Assembly: GCA_927911515.1 (NCBI GenBank)
Contig: CAKMQH010000278.1
Location: forward strand, 1-13,857
Direction of reading: 5' to 3'
Length of the DNA stretch: 13,857 nt
DNA from: an uncultured Neisseria sp.
GTDB lineage: Bacteria; Pseudomonadota; Gammaproteobacteria; Burkholderiales; Neisseriaceae
Positions 1 through 8,503 of the stretch are shown here, piece after piece. Position 1 is the stretch's first letter, and every line of letters starts with the position of its first letter. The notes under the pieces were generated by a model. That model saw nothing but the letters and a program-made list of their open reading frames with translations, made no database searches and was not told the origin of the DNA. The translations under genes were made by a program, and so were the position numbers.

Positions 1-84
1 ATTCCTACTCAGGATTTACAGGGAATCGTGAAACCTGAAATCCTGAAAGAAGCTGAGCATTTCATACAACCCAAAAATACTTAA
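1..84 (+). CDS. 3' end of an unrecognised gene (partial)
   Basis: Frame 1 is open from the window edge for 27 codons and stops at TAA 82-84. The tail is hydrophilic and mildly charged, ending in IQPKNT. It is followed about 70 bp later by an inverted-DUS terminator on the same strand, which supports it being the end of a real + strand gene. The fragment is too short to assign to a family, and a chance open frame of this length cannot be excluded. Confidence 0.4.
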   Translation: MPTQDLQGIVKPEILKEAEHFIQPKNT

Positions 85-153
85 GGAACTGAAGTAGATT
101 ATCTCCCCTTAGCTTCTGACCGATTCAAGTATTTGCAGTTAATCTTCAAAAAA

Positions 154-192
154 GTCGTCTGAAAACCTAATTTGGTTTTCAGACGACCTTTT
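154..192 (+). terminator. Inverted-DUS intrinsic terminator
   Basis: GTCGTCTGAAAACC (154-167) and GGTTTTCAGACGAC (174-187) form a perfect 14-bp stem with a 6-nt loop, followed by CC and TTTT at 189-192. Paired inverted uptake sequences acting as terminators are well known in Neisseria. It lies just downstream of the partial gene ending at 84. The right arm extends to a full 12-mer uptake sequence on the minus strand (178-189). Confidence 0.65.
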
Positions 193-246
193 AGCTTTGG
201 CAAATCAAGCCTGACGGCTTATCGTCTGCCACGCGCCATAAGCGTT

Positions 247-353
247 TATAGTGGATTAACTTTAAACCAGTACGGCGTTGCCTCGCCTTGCCGTACTATC
301 TGTACTGTCTGCGGCTTCGTCGCCTTGTCCTGATTTAAATTTAATCCACTATA
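247..353. mobile_element. Correia repeat enclosed element (CREE), short 107-bp form
   Basis: The ends are inverted repeats: TATAGTGGATTAA at 247-259 and TTAATCCACTATA at 341-353. The similarity extends inward to 24 positions with two mismatches. The terminal sequence and the length of about 107 bp fit the short class of Correia element, a non-autonomous miniature transposon that targets TA dinucleotides in Neisseria. The interior (roughly 265-335) is GC-rich and has no coding potential. The element ends 2 nt beyond the stop codon of the PepSY protein gene. Correia ends are known to be able to act as outward promoters or RNA processing sites; whether this one does is not shown by the sequence. 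Confidence 0.9.
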
Positions 354-355
354 GT

Positions 356-1768
356 TTATTTGAACCACAGCGACAGCGCCGGAATCCGCGACAGCAAAGC
401 CGTATCCAAAATCCAAATCACGGCGATGGCGGCGATGGCGGTCGGGAACAATACCGCCACAATCAACAGCGGCACAGCCATTGCCCACCATACTGGCAGC
501 TCGATTTTCTGCGCCGGAGGAACCAGTCCGCCCGCTTTTGTAGGACGGCGTTTCCACCACATCACGCAGCCGCTGACGCAGATGAAGATGACCGCCAAGC
601 AGAACAAGACGTTTGCCAACACGCTCCACCAGCCCATCGTGCCGATATGCAGCGCGATGCTGACTGCCATGAATTTGCCGAAGAAGTTGTAATCGTCGTA
701 ATGGATGTCGGCAAGGACTTTGCCGCTGTATTGATCGATGTGTACCGTGCGGTCGGCAGTCGGACTGGTCATATCGTAGCTCATCGAGTCCTGAGACAGC
801 GTCCACACGCCCGTTTCGCCTTTAGGCAGATTGAGCTTGTAGCGGCCTTCAAAACCGATTTCGCGGGCAAAGCGGTCAACTGTTTCCAAAGTCATCGGCT
901 CGCTCGGATTGATGCCGTTTTCGCCCTTCGTCGTACCGGAAACAGGCATGGGCGTAAGCTCCAGAACCCAAGGAACTTCTTTGATTTTACCGTCGTTCAA
1001 GACATCGCCGTGGGTCGGCACGGTAGATACAGGGTTCGGTTCGACGCCCCATTTGCCGGCAGGGAATTGGCTCCAAGACTGAACCAGCTTACCGCCCCAA
1101 ATACCTGCCCAAGCAACGCCCGACAGGCAGAACAGCAATAGAAGCAAAGAAACCCAAGTGCCGAATGCGCCGTGCATGCTACGCCACCATGTGCGCCCTT
1201 TGCCTGCTTTCGGCACAAGCATGGATTTCAGGCTGCGCTGTTTCGCCCACCACAGGTAAATACCGGTAATAATCATCAGGATAGTCAGCGAAGCCGCTGT
1301 TTCCAGTATATAGTCGCCCACCGGACCGATCATCATATCGCCATGGATTTCGTCCATGATGTGATACCAGCCGTCATTGCGCGGCATTGAATTGACGACC
1401 TTCGCCGTGTAGGGATCGACGGCGACCATCATTGCCTTGTCGCCATTGTCCACACGGAACACGGCAACCATATCATTGGCGCGCGGCGCGACATATTGCA
1501 CCACCGACGCGGTTTCGGCATTAACAGACTGCCGCGCTGCTTCCGCCTGCGCCGACAAAGGCTGCACTTGCGCCTGCGGGGTAACGTGTATACGCTCACC
1601 CTCTTTGCCGGTAATGTTGGCAAATAGAAGCATTCCCAACCCTGTTATGGCAAGCAGGGTCAGAAAGGGGGCGACCAGAAGTCCGAAATAAAAATGCCAC
1701 CGCCACACGGTCAGATAGCGGCGGTTCGCTTGTTGTTCGGAACGAGGAGTAGGTTTGGTTGTGTCCAT
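356..1768 (-). CDS. PepSY-associated transmembrane protein (PiuB-like)
   Basis: This 470-residue inner-membrane protein has the layout of the PepSY-associated TM family. TM1 is at about 24-50 with the family-typical WRWHFYFGLLVAPF. A periplasmic PepSY-like region lies at about 60-140, followed by TM2 (about 152-174), TM3 (about 197-222), a second periplasmic region (about 225-365), TM4 (about 372-405) and a hydrophobic C-terminus (about 425-460). Histidines in or next to membrane segments (H25, H136, H142, H199, H374) are the usual conserved type and have been proposed to handle haem or metal. Family members are often linked to iron or siderophore uptake, some as reductases; the role here is inferred only. 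The start is ATG at 1766-1768 with AGAGAG upstream. It appears to be a single-gene transcript. A Correia element follows its stop codon by 2 nt. No clear Fur box was found. Confidence 0.85.
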   Translation of the reverse strand: MDTTKPTPRSEQQANRRYLTVWRWHFYFGLLVAPFLTLLAITGLGMLLFANITGKEGERIHVTPQAQVQPLSAQAEAARQSVNAETASVVQYVAPRANDMVAVFRVDNGDKAMMVAVDPYTAKVVNSMPRNDGWYHIMDEIHGDMMIGPVGDYILETAASLTILMIITGIYLWWAKQRSLKSMLVPKAGKGRTWWRSMHGAFGTWVSLLLLLFCLSGVAWAGIWGGKLVQSWSQFPAGKWGVEPNPVSTVPTHGDVLNDGKIKEVPWVLELTPMPVSGTTKGENGINPSEPMTLETVDRFAREIGFEGRYKLNLPKGETGVWTLSQDSMSYDMTSPTADRTVHIDQYSGKVLADIHYDDYNFFGKFMAVSIALHIGTMGWWSVLANVLFCLAVIFICVSGCVMWWKRRPTKAGGLVPPAQKIELPVWWAMAVPLLIVAVLFPTAIAAIAVIWILDTALLSRIPALSLWFK

Positions 1769-2258
1769 AAATTCTCTCTGTTGTTTTGAGCGGATTGAAA
1801 TAAAACGCCAAGCTCCTGCCTTGCATGTTTATTTAAATCCACCGAGAAAAATAGCAATCGAAATACGCATCACTGCCATTTTTTACATAACGGTCTTCAA
1901 TCGGGCATTGGCAGATTCAGAATAAAAAGTGAATCTACAATAATGGATTATAAACCAAAAGCACTAATACTTTATGAGTATAATCAAATTTTCGGATATT
2001 AACAATTTTTGCAAATAAAGCCGTAACAAAAGACGATACCTTGGGAAAAGACAATAAAGAAGAAAAATAGTTCGGCGTAAACACAAACTTGTCTCAAACC
2101 ATCAGGCAGTAAAAGCCATCCCAAACCTCAAGCACGCCCAAACACACCTCAAATTTCCACCCATATTCAATAAATACCGCCAAGCCCGTTTTATGACAAA
2201 GATCATCTGAATCAAACTATACTTTCAGACGACCCCTATTCAATCACGGAGCTTATCC
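1769..2258. other. 490-bp AT-rich divergent intergenic region
   Basis: This gap separates the divergently transcribed PepSY and Tli4-like genes. I see no open frame of useful length and no RNA gene. It is AT-rich, especially 1920-2080, and contains several TATAAT-like strings (for example 1979-1984) without a good -35 partner. A degenerate inverted uptake-sequence pair lies at its right end: gatcatctga at 2201-2210 facing ttcagacgacc at 2224-2234. Confidence 0.6.
2193..2223 (+). promoter_or_regulatory. Candidate promoter of the Tli4-like gene
   Basis: ATGACA (2193-2198, five of six matches to TTGACA) and TATACT (2218-2223, five of six to TATAAT) are separated by 19 nt, longer than ideal. A start near 2230 would give a leader of about 30 nt before the ATG. 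This rests on motif match only. Confidence 0.35.
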
Positions 2259-3287
2259 ATGACCATCCGCATAACTGCCCTATCCCTCATACTCGCAGCC
2301 ACTGCCTGCACGCCTACCGCGTCCCCATCGGCAGAAACTTCGCCAACTGTTACCAAAACCGCCATCGACACCGCCTACTGGACCGAACAGCCTTATTGCA
2401 GCGGCCGCTATCAATTGCGCCTACCGTCCCATCGCCGTCATGGCAGTACACACCTTGATTACAACGGCTGGAGCGTGATGGTTATGTTTAATGACTGGAA
2501 TAGAAATGTCAGGAATATTAATGAATTTAAAACTACTGGGGAATTTGGTACCGATATTGTCGTTGATACCCGCACGCTGATTCCGGATCGGGCGATGATG
2601 CAGGTAACACGCAGGGATTTTGAATGGGAGCATATTATCAGAGATCGTGGTATGCCCTACGAAGCTTATTTATATTTCAAGCTGGATAATAACGATGCCT
2701 ATATCGTACGCAGTTATTTCCGTATTCCTTCTGATCATGGCAAAGCTCCTGCCGACTGGAAAGCCAAAGAGAAAGAATTGATAGATGGCATGGAGAAAAA
2801 ATTCCGCCAAGAAATCCTCCGCGGTTTGAAAATCAGGCAGGAATTTGAAGTGCCGAACCGACACGGCATCTGCCTGATAGGCGGTTTTATCGCCGATGAC
2901 GGCAAAAAACCGTTTGAGGTTCATAGCACCGTCGCATTTGCTAAACAACACGATATGAGTCTGGAAATCATGCACGGCGATGTGTTGAAAGCAGGTGAAC
3001 CAACACTGCTGAAACGCAAGGTTAATTTAGATAAGGGTGTAATGGTTAAAGCCCTAACGCACACCATCCGCCAAGGTAAACGCACCATCAACGGTATGTC
3101 CGGCGAGGAAAAGCTGGTGAAATGGGGCGGCAACAAATATATGTTTTTTTGGGAACGCGACGGCGGCGACCCGCGCATCATGATGCAGTTCGGCACGGAG
3201 AAGAAAGACGGGACGAAGCGCAGCGAAGCCGAAGTGCTGGCGATTTGGGATACGGTTTTACCGACTTTGAAACCTGTTAAGCAATAG
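2259..3287 (+). CDS. T6SS immunity protein Tli4 family lipoprotein
   Basis: The protein has 342 residues. A short signal peptide ends in a lipobox-like AATAC with the acylated Cys at position 17, so a lipoprotein is likely. Two regions match what I recall of the Tli4 family, which blocks the type VI lipase effector Tle4 in the periplasm. One is an N-terminal CSGRYQLRLP segment (residues 47-56) within a beta-rich domain. The other is a C-terminal half with GICLIGGFIADD (203-214) and the end motif SEAEVLAIWDTVLPTLKP (322-339). Paired cysteines C47 and C205 are in the family positions. The start ATG is preceded by GGAG at 2248-2251, 7 nt away. No lipase, Hcp, VgrG or other secretion gene lies in the window, so it is an orphan here. 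The assignment is from motif memory, not a search; the toxin it would neutralise is unknown. Confidence 0.7.
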   Translation: MTIRITALSLILAATACTPTASPSAETSPTVTKTAIDTAYWTEQPYCSGRYQLRLPSHRRHGSTHLDYNGWSVMVMFNDWNRNVRNINEFKTTGEFGTDIVVDTRTLIPDRAMMQVTRRDFEWEHIIRDRGMPYEAYLYFKLDNNDAYIVRSYFRIPSDHGKAPADWKAKEKELIDGMEKKFRQEILRGLKIRQEFEVPNRHGICLIGGFIADDGKKPFEVHSTVAFAKQHDMSLEIMHGDVLKAGEPTLLKRKVNLDKGVMVKALTHTIRQGKRTINGMSGEEKLVKWGGNKYMFFWERDGGDPRIMMQFGTEKKDGTKRSEAEVLAIWDTVLPTLKPVKQ

Positions 3288-3301
3288 TAATTAATGGAAA
3301 A

Positions 3302-3362
3302 AGGTCGTCTGAAAACACAGTTTCCATGGCATTAAGCGTTGAACATGGGTTTCAGACGACCT
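3302..3362 (+). terminator. Inverted uptake-sequence pair after the Tli4-like gene
   Basis: AGGTCGTCTGAAA (3302-3314) and TTTCAGACGACCT (3350-3362) are perfect 13-nt inverted copies of the 12-mer uptake sequence with a 35-nt loop that can itself pair partly through CCATG and CATGG. It lies 14 nt after the stop codon. No T-run follows, so termination strength is uncertain; it serves at least as a double DNA uptake signal. Confidence 0.5.
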
Positions 3363-3583
3363 CCAAACATAATCATTGTCATTCGGATCAGAAAATATCC
3401 AGCCCCGCCCTTCCATCACAAACAAAAATCTCTCTTTAACTCTGAATGGCTTCGTAGAAATTCTCGCGGATAAAAATCACAACCCATCCTACCCATACAC
3501 TCCCGTTTGTGTAAAAAAATAACAGCCAGAATGCGCTTTCCTAGTTGAGCTTACTTCACCGAATCTCTCATATTTTCCACTTA
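3363..3583. other. Convergent intergenic spacer, no gene seen
   Basis: This is the rest of the 351-bp gap between the convergent Tli4-like gene and atpC. It is AT-rich and has no open frame, RNA gene or convincing regulatory site. A string near 3370-3387 (ataatcattgtcattc) faintly resembles half of a Fur box but has no neighbouring promoter. Confidence 0.5.
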
Positions 3584-3623
3584 ATCCAAAAAATAAAAAG
3601 CACGGTAATCAACCGTGCTTTTT
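3584..3623 (-). terminator. Intrinsic terminator of the atp operon
   Basis: On the minus strand a 12-bp stem (3612-3623 pairing with 3595-3606, core GCACGGT/ACCGTGC) with a 5-nt loop is followed by CTTTTTATTTTTT. It begins 15 nt beyond the atpC stop codon. The sequence is nearly symmetric, so it could also act on + strand transcripts. This is a textbook rho-independent terminator closing the nine-gene operon. Confidence 0.9.
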
Positions 3624-3638
3624 GTAAAGCAAATCTGC

Positions 3639-4064
3639 TTATTTGTTTTTGTGCGAACGAAGATAATCCAAGGTTTTGAGCTGGGCAATCGCTGCGGCTA
3701 AGGCTTTGTGTGCTTCAGCCAGCGATTTATCGTCTTTCGCTTGAGAAATGCCGGTTTCCGCCGCTTTCTTGGCAGCTTCCGCGCGCTCGCGATCCATCTC
3801 GGAACTGCGTACGGCAACATCTGCCAACACAGTAAGTTGGTTGGGCTGCACTTCCAGCACACCGCCGGAAACGGCAACAAGTACTTCTTCGGCTTCACCC
3901 GGAACGGTCAAACGCAAAGCTCCGGGACGTACCAAACTCATAATCGGCTCGTGTCGCGGATAAATACCGAGCTCACCTTGAATAGTCGGAACCACTACAA
4001 AACTGGCTTCGCCTGAATAAATGTTCTGCTCGCTACTTACCACTTCAACTCGCATGACGCTCAT
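3639..4064 (-). CDS. atpC: ATP synthase epsilon subunit
   Basis: This 141-residue F1 subunit forms the central stalk with gamma and can inhibit ATP hydrolysis. The N-terminal beta-sandwich (about 1-87) carries the family motif GELGIYPRHEP (30-40) and the C-terminal helical hairpin runs from about 88 to 135. The length is the family norm. The start is ATG at 4062-4064, preceded by a strong AAGGAGGT 5 nt away. An internal ATG three codons later (MRVEVV) is a less likely start. It is the last gene of the operon, 10 nt after atpD, and is followed by the terminator. Confidence 0.96.
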   Translation of the reverse strand: MSVMRVEVVSSEQNIYSGEASFVVVPTIQGELGIYPRHEPIMSLVRPGALRLTVPGEAEEVLVAVSGGVLEVQPNQLTVLADVAVRSSEMDRERAEAAKKAAETGISQAKDDKSLAEAHKALAAAIAQLKTLDYLRSHKNK

Positions 4065-4074
4065 GCCGACCTCC

Positions 4075-5471
4075 TTAGTTTAAGGTTTTCGCTTTCTCGA
4101 CCGCTTCTTCGATACCGCCTACCATGTAGAAAGCTTGTTCAGGCAGATGGTCGTATTCACCGCTCAAGATAGCTTTAAAGCCGGCAATGGTGTCACGCAG
4201 CGATACATATTTGCCGGGAGAGCCGGTAAATACTTCGGCAACGTGGAACGGTTGCGACAGGAAGCGTTGGATCTTACGCGCGCGCATCACGGTCAGTTTA
4301 TCTTCGTCTGACAATTCGTCCATACCGAGAATGGCGATAATATCGCGCAATTCTTTGTATTTTTGCAGAGTAGATTGTACGCCGCGGGCTACGTCATAGT
4401 GCTCTTGACCCAATACCATCGGATCCAGCTGGCGTGAAGTAGAGTCAAGCGGGTCAACCGCAGGGTAAATACCCAAAGATGCAATATCACGGCTCAATAC
4501 GACGGTAGCGTCCAAGTGGGCAAATGTTGTTGCAGGAGACGGGTCAGTCAAGTCATCCGCAGGTACATATACGGCTTGGATAGAAGTAATGGAGCCTGTT
4601 TGAGTAGAGGTAATACGCTCTTGCAGACGACCCATTTCTTCAGCCAATGTCGGTTGGTAACCTACTGCTGAAGGCATACGACCGAGCAATGCGGATACTT
4701 CTGTACCGGCCAGAGTGTAACGGTAAATGTTGTCCACGAAGAACAATACGTCGCGACCTTTGCCGCTTTCGTCTTTTTCATCACGGAAGTATTCGGCCAT
4801 CGTCAAACCGGTCAAGGCTACACGCAGACGGTTACCCGGAGGTTCGTTCATCTGACCGTAAACCATCGCCACTTTGTCCAATACGTTGGAATCTTTCATC
4901 TCGTGGTAGAAGTCGTTACCTTCACGGGTACGTTCCCCCACACCGGCGAACACGGACAAACCACTATGCGCTTTGGCGATGTTGTTAATCAATTCCATCA
5001 TGTTGACGGTTTTGCCTACACCGGCACCACCGAACAGACCTACTTTACCGCCTTTGGCAAACGGACACAGCAAGTCAATCACTTTAATGCCTGTTTCCAG
5101 CAGCTCGGTAGTAGCAGACAACTCATCGAATTTCGGAGCTGTCTGATGGATAGCACGGTGTTTGTCGGTATCAATCGGACCTGCTTCATCAACAGGTGTA
5201 CCCAACACATCGACAATACGTCCCAAAGTACCTTTACCTACCGGCACAGTAATCGGCGCATCTGTATTGCTTACAGTCATGCCGCGTTTCAGACCGTCCG
5301 AACTACCCATTGCAATAGTACGAACCACGCCGTCGCCCAGAAGCTGTTGTACTTCCAAAGTCAGGCCGTTTGCATCCAATTTCAGGGCGTCGTAAACATG
5401 CGGAATGGCATCGCGCGGAAACTCCACGTCAACTACCGCACCAATAATTTGTACGATTTTGCTTGGCTCAT
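4075..5471 (-). CDS. atpD: ATP synthase beta subunit, frameshifted at codon 4 in this sequence
   Basis: This is the catalytic F1 subunit, which makes ATP at the alpha/beta interface. From the corrected start it has 465 residues, the usual length. Walker A GGAGVGKT is at about 148-155, followed by GERTREGND with the catalytic Glu and the DNIYRYTLAGTEVSALLGRMPSAVGY region. The open frame as given begins only at a GTG codon (about 5427), 15 codons late. Upstream, ATG AGC CAA then GCAAAATCGTACAAATT would read MSQGKIVQI if one G were restored, corresponding to C5462 on the + strand (ccttgg read as cttgg). The true start is therefore ATG at 5469-5471, with AGGA upstream. The single-base loss is most likely a sequencing error. 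It lies 38 nt after atpG; the gap holds one uptake sequence (5499-5508). Confidence 0.95.
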
Positions 5472-5509
5472 TATCGTATCCTAATTTCCTGTTCAGGTTT
5501 CAGACGACA

Positions 5510-6383
5510 TTAAACTGCCGCTGCACCTGCTACAATTTCTGACAATTCCGTGGTAATCGCAGCTTGACGCGATTTGTTATATACCAAACGCAACTCTTTA
5601 ATGGCATTGCCTGCATTGTCGGTGGCAGCTTTCATCGCCACCATACGCGCAGCTTGCTCTGATGCCATATTGTCACTCAATGCTTGATAAACCACAGACT
5701 CTAAATAGCGGCGAACCAGATATTCCAACACAGCGATAGGACTTGGTTCATAACGATATTCCCAACTGAATGAAGAATAGTTATTCTCGTCTTCTATCAC
5801 ATTTTCGCCGATCGGCAGCAGAACCTCCAACCGTGGTTCTTGACGCATGGTATTAACAAAACGCGAATATACCAAATGTATTTTATCTAACTCATGCTTC
5901 TCGTAACGTTGGAAGATTTCAGTCAATGACCCAAGCAGCAATTCCATTTTTGGGTATCCCCAAATTAATCGCACTGGCAATAACGTTCAAACCGATGTTT
6001 TGACAAGTGGCTAAGCCTTTACTACCTAAACAGACAACATCAACTTCAATGCCCTGCTCTTGGTATTCTTGGACTTGCGCTAAAAATTTCTTCAAAACAT
6101 TCGCGTTCAAACCACCGCAAAGACCTTTATCAGAGGTGATTAAAATGAAACCCACCCGACGTGTTTCACGATGAGGTGCCAATAATTTAATACCATGATC
6201 TTCATTGGTTCGCGCCAAATGACTCATAACTGTCCGCACTTTTTCGGCATACGGACGCGCTAAGCGCATCCGTTCCTGAGTCTTCCGCATTTTAGAGGTT
6301 GACACCATTTGCATCGCTTTAGTGATCTTTTGGGTATTTTGAACACTACGGATTTTGGTGAGAATCTCTTTTCCGACTGCCAT
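5510..6383 (-). CDS. atpG: ATP synthase gamma subunit, split by two 1-nt deletions
   Basis: This central-stalk subunit couples c-ring rotation to catalysis. The first half (6383 down to about 5960) encodes the N-terminal helix MAVGKEILTKIRSVQNTQKI and the ITSDKGLCGGLNANV motif. The second half (about 5950 to 5510) encodes the Rossmann-like remainder and the C-terminal helix with LRLVYNKSRQAAITTE. Between them the expected NLGDTPKME reads as NLGIPKNGI. One G is missing from a five-G run (now four, + strand C5958-5961) and one C from a four-C run (now three, + strand G5952-5954). Restoring both gives 291 residues, the family length. AAAGGAG precedes the ATG, and the gene begins 24 nt after atpA. 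Losing two bases within 10 nt, both in homopolymers, suggests sequencing error rather than a true pseudogene. Confidence 0.94.
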
Positions 6384-6407
6384 TTCAGACTCCTTTCATT
6401 TCAGCTC

Positions 6408-7955
6408 TTAGGCTTGGTAAGCATAAGAAGATTTGAAAGAATTCATGGCTTCAGTCAATGTTTTTTCACTTTCATCGGACATCGCACCTGATGCGTTGAT
6501 TGCTTCTAAAACACCAGGATACTGAGTGCGTACAAAGCTCAAAAATTCCGCTTCGAAAGCCAATGCCTTGGGTACTGGTACATCTTCGTAAGAGCCATTA
6601 TTAATGGCCCACAAAGTCAAAGCCATTTCGGCTGTATCCAAAGTGCTGAATTGTTTTTGTTTCATCAATTCAGTAACCACTTCACCGTGTTGCAGCTGTT
6701 TGCGTGTAGCTTCATCCAAATCTGAAGCAAATTGCGAGAAGGCTGCCAACTCACGATATTGAGCGAGTGCCAAACGGATACCGCCACCCAATTTTTTAAT
6801 TACTTTAGTTTGCGCTGCACCACCTACGCGCGATACCGAAATACCGGCATTAATCGCAGGACGAATACCAGCATTAAACAAGTCGGTTTCCAAGAAAATT
6901 TGACCGTCGGTAATCGAAATCACGTTTGTCGGTACGAATGCAGATACGTCACCGGCTTGCGTTTCAATAATCGGCAATGCAGTCAAAGAGCCTGTTTTGC
7001 CCTTCACTTCGCCATTAGTCAGCTTTTCAACTTCGTGTTCATTTACACGGGCAGCACGTTCCAACAAGCGGGAGTGCAGATAGAAAACGTCGCCAGGATA
7101 GGCTTCACGACCGGGAGGACGGCGCAGCAACAGGGAAATTTGACGGTAAGCAACAGCTTGTTTGGACAAGTCATCATATACAATCAATGCGTCTTCACCG
7201 CGGTCGCGGAAGAACTCGCCCATAGTACAACCTGCATAAGGTGCGATATATTGCAGAGCGGCCGCCTCAGAAGCGGTCGCAGCAACCACAATAGTGTGTT
7301 CCATTGCACCATGCTCTTCCAATTTGCGTACTACGTTAGCAATGGAAGACGCTTTTTGACCGATTGCAACATAAATACAGATAACGCCTGTGCCTTTTTG
7401 GTTAACAATAGCATCCAATGCTACGGCTGTTTTACCTGTTTGACGGTCACCAATGATCAGCTCACGTTGACCGCGACCAATCGGAACCATTGAGTCAATG
7501 GCCTTCAGACCAGTTTGCATAGGCTGGTCAACCGATTTACGGGCAATCACACCTGGTGCAATTTTTTCGATAGGTGCAGTAGAAGATGTGTTGATCGGAC
7601 CTTTGCCATCAATCGGACGACCCAGTGCATCTACAACGCGACCAACCAATTCACGACCGACAGGTACTTCCAAAATACGGCCGGTACAAGTAACTGTGTC
7701 GCCTTCTTTAATATGTTCGTATTCACCCAACACTACGGCGCCGACGGAGTCACGCTCCAAGTTCATCGCCAAACCGAAAGTGTTACCCGGGAATTCGAGC
7801 ATCTCACCTTGCATTGCGTCTGACAAGCCATGAATACGAACAATACCGTCTGTTACAGAAATAACGGTACCACGGGTACGCACTTCTGTATTTCCAGACA
7901 GATTTTCAATTTTAGCTTTAATCAAATCGCTAATTTCAGCAGGATTAAGCTGCAT
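6408..7955 (-). CDS. atpA: ATP synthase alpha subunit
   Basis: This intact 515-residue subunit is the non-catalytic nucleotide-binding partner of beta in the F1 hexamer. The N-terminal beta-barrel spans about 25-95. Walker A GDRQTGKT is at 169-176, and ALIVYDDLSKQAVAYRQ, the Walker B region, at about 256-272. The arginine finger R376 lies in ISVSRVGGAAQTK. The C-terminal helical domain follows. Length and start are typical. AGGAGAG lies upstream of ATG, and the gap from atpH is 10 nt. Unlike its neighbours atpB, E, F, G and D, it has no frame disruption. Confidence 0.98.
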   Translation of the reverse strand: MQLNPAEISDLIKAKIENLSGNTEVRTRGTVISVTDGIVRIHGLSDAMQGEMLEFPGNTFGLAMNLERDSVGAVVLGEYEHIKEGDTVTCTGRILEVPVGRELVGRVVDALGRPIDGKGPINTSSTAPIEKIAPGVIARKSVDQPMQTGLKAIDSMVPIGRGQRELIIGDRQTGKTAVALDAIVNQKGTGVICIYVAIGQKASSIANVVRKLEEHGAMEHTIVVAATASEAAALQYIAPYAGCTMGEFFRDRGEDALIVYDDLSKQAVAYRQISLLLRRPPGREAYPGDVFYLHSRLLERAARVNEHEVEKLTNGEVKGKTGSLTALPIIETQAGDVSAFVPTNVISITDGQIFLETDLFNAGIRPAINAGISVSRVGGAAQTKVIKKLGGGIRLALAQYRELAAFSQFASDLDEATRKQLQHGEVVTELMKQKQFSTLDTAEMALTLWAINNGSYEDVPVPKALAFEAEFLSFVRTQYPGVLEAINASGAMSDESEKTLTEAMNSFKSSYAYQA

Positions 7956-7965
7956 GAAAACTCTC

Positions 7966-8499
7966 CTAATTTGTCATAGTCGCATACAGGGCATTCAACT
8001 TACCCTGTACCGACAAATCCAAGACCTGGTCACCCACTTCAACTTTGACACCGCCAATTAACTCAGGCGCAACTTCAGTTGTAATTTGCAACTTACTGTC
8101 AAAGCGTTTTTTCAATATTTCAGCCAACTCAGCCAGTTGATCTTCAGTCAATGGATAAGCGCTGTAAATTACAGCGGACTTAGTATGATTGAATGACAAG
8201 GTTAAAGCTTGATATTGAGCATAGACTTCAGGCAATACGGGCAAACGTTTTTGCTCTGCCAGAACAGTAATGAAATTTTTCAATTCATCACTTTTTAACT
8301 CAATGAGTTCTGCAAGCACATTTACCTTTTCAGAAGTATTTGTTTCAGGTCGCTCAATCAAAGAAATAACTTTCTCATTTTGAACAACCGCGGCTAATTC
8401 TTCCAGTCCACCCAACCAAGACTCAATTTGGTTTTTTTCCTGCGCCAGATTGAATAATGCTTTCGCATAAGGTCTGGCAATCGTTGCGAACTCAGCCAT
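7966..8499 (-). CDS. atpH: ATP synthase delta subunit
   Basis: This intact 177-residue peripheral-stalk subunit links the b subunits to the top of F1. The N-terminal six-helix bundle begins with ATIARPYAKALFNLA, the standard start motif. The C-terminal region carries the family end motif LIGGVKVEVGDQVLDLSVQGKLNAL. The start ATG lies 4 nt after the atpF stop, and AGGAGC within the end of atpF acts as its ribosome binding site, suggesting translational coupling. Confidence 0.97.
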   Translation of the reverse strand: MAEFATIARPYAKALFNLAQEKNQIESWLGGLEELAAVVQNEKVISLIERPETNTSEKVNVLAELIELKSDELKNFITVLAEQKRLPVLPEVYAQYQALTLSFNHTKSAVIYSAYPLTEDQLAELAEILKKRFDSKLQITTEVAPELIGGVKVEVGDQVLDLSVQGKLNALYATMTN

Positions 8500-8503
8500 A
8501 AGA

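Noticed and set aside
278..1141. 287-codon + strand open frame opposite the PepSY gene
   Set aside because: The minus-strand frame shows clear membrane segments and family motifs. The + strand product is low-complexity, Arg/His/Gln-rich and begins inside the Correia element.
1979..1984. TATAAT in the PepSY/Tli4 gap as a promoter
   Set aside because: No acceptable -35 lies 16-18 nt upstream, and it is about 275 nt from the gene it would serve.
3366..3390. Fur-box-like ataatcattgtcattc
   Set aside because: It matches only part of the consensus and lies in a convergent gap with no promoter or gene start to control.
5919..5980. Overlapping frames in atpG read as a programmed ribosomal frameshift
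   Set aside because: The shift needs two separate corrections in homopolymers, family members are encoded in one frame, and neighbouring genes show the same kind of lesion.
6732..7493. 253-codon + strand open frame opposite atpA
   Set aside because: It lies wholly within intact atpA on the other strand. Its Cys/Thr/Asn-rich product resembles no protein I know and reflects antisense codon bias.
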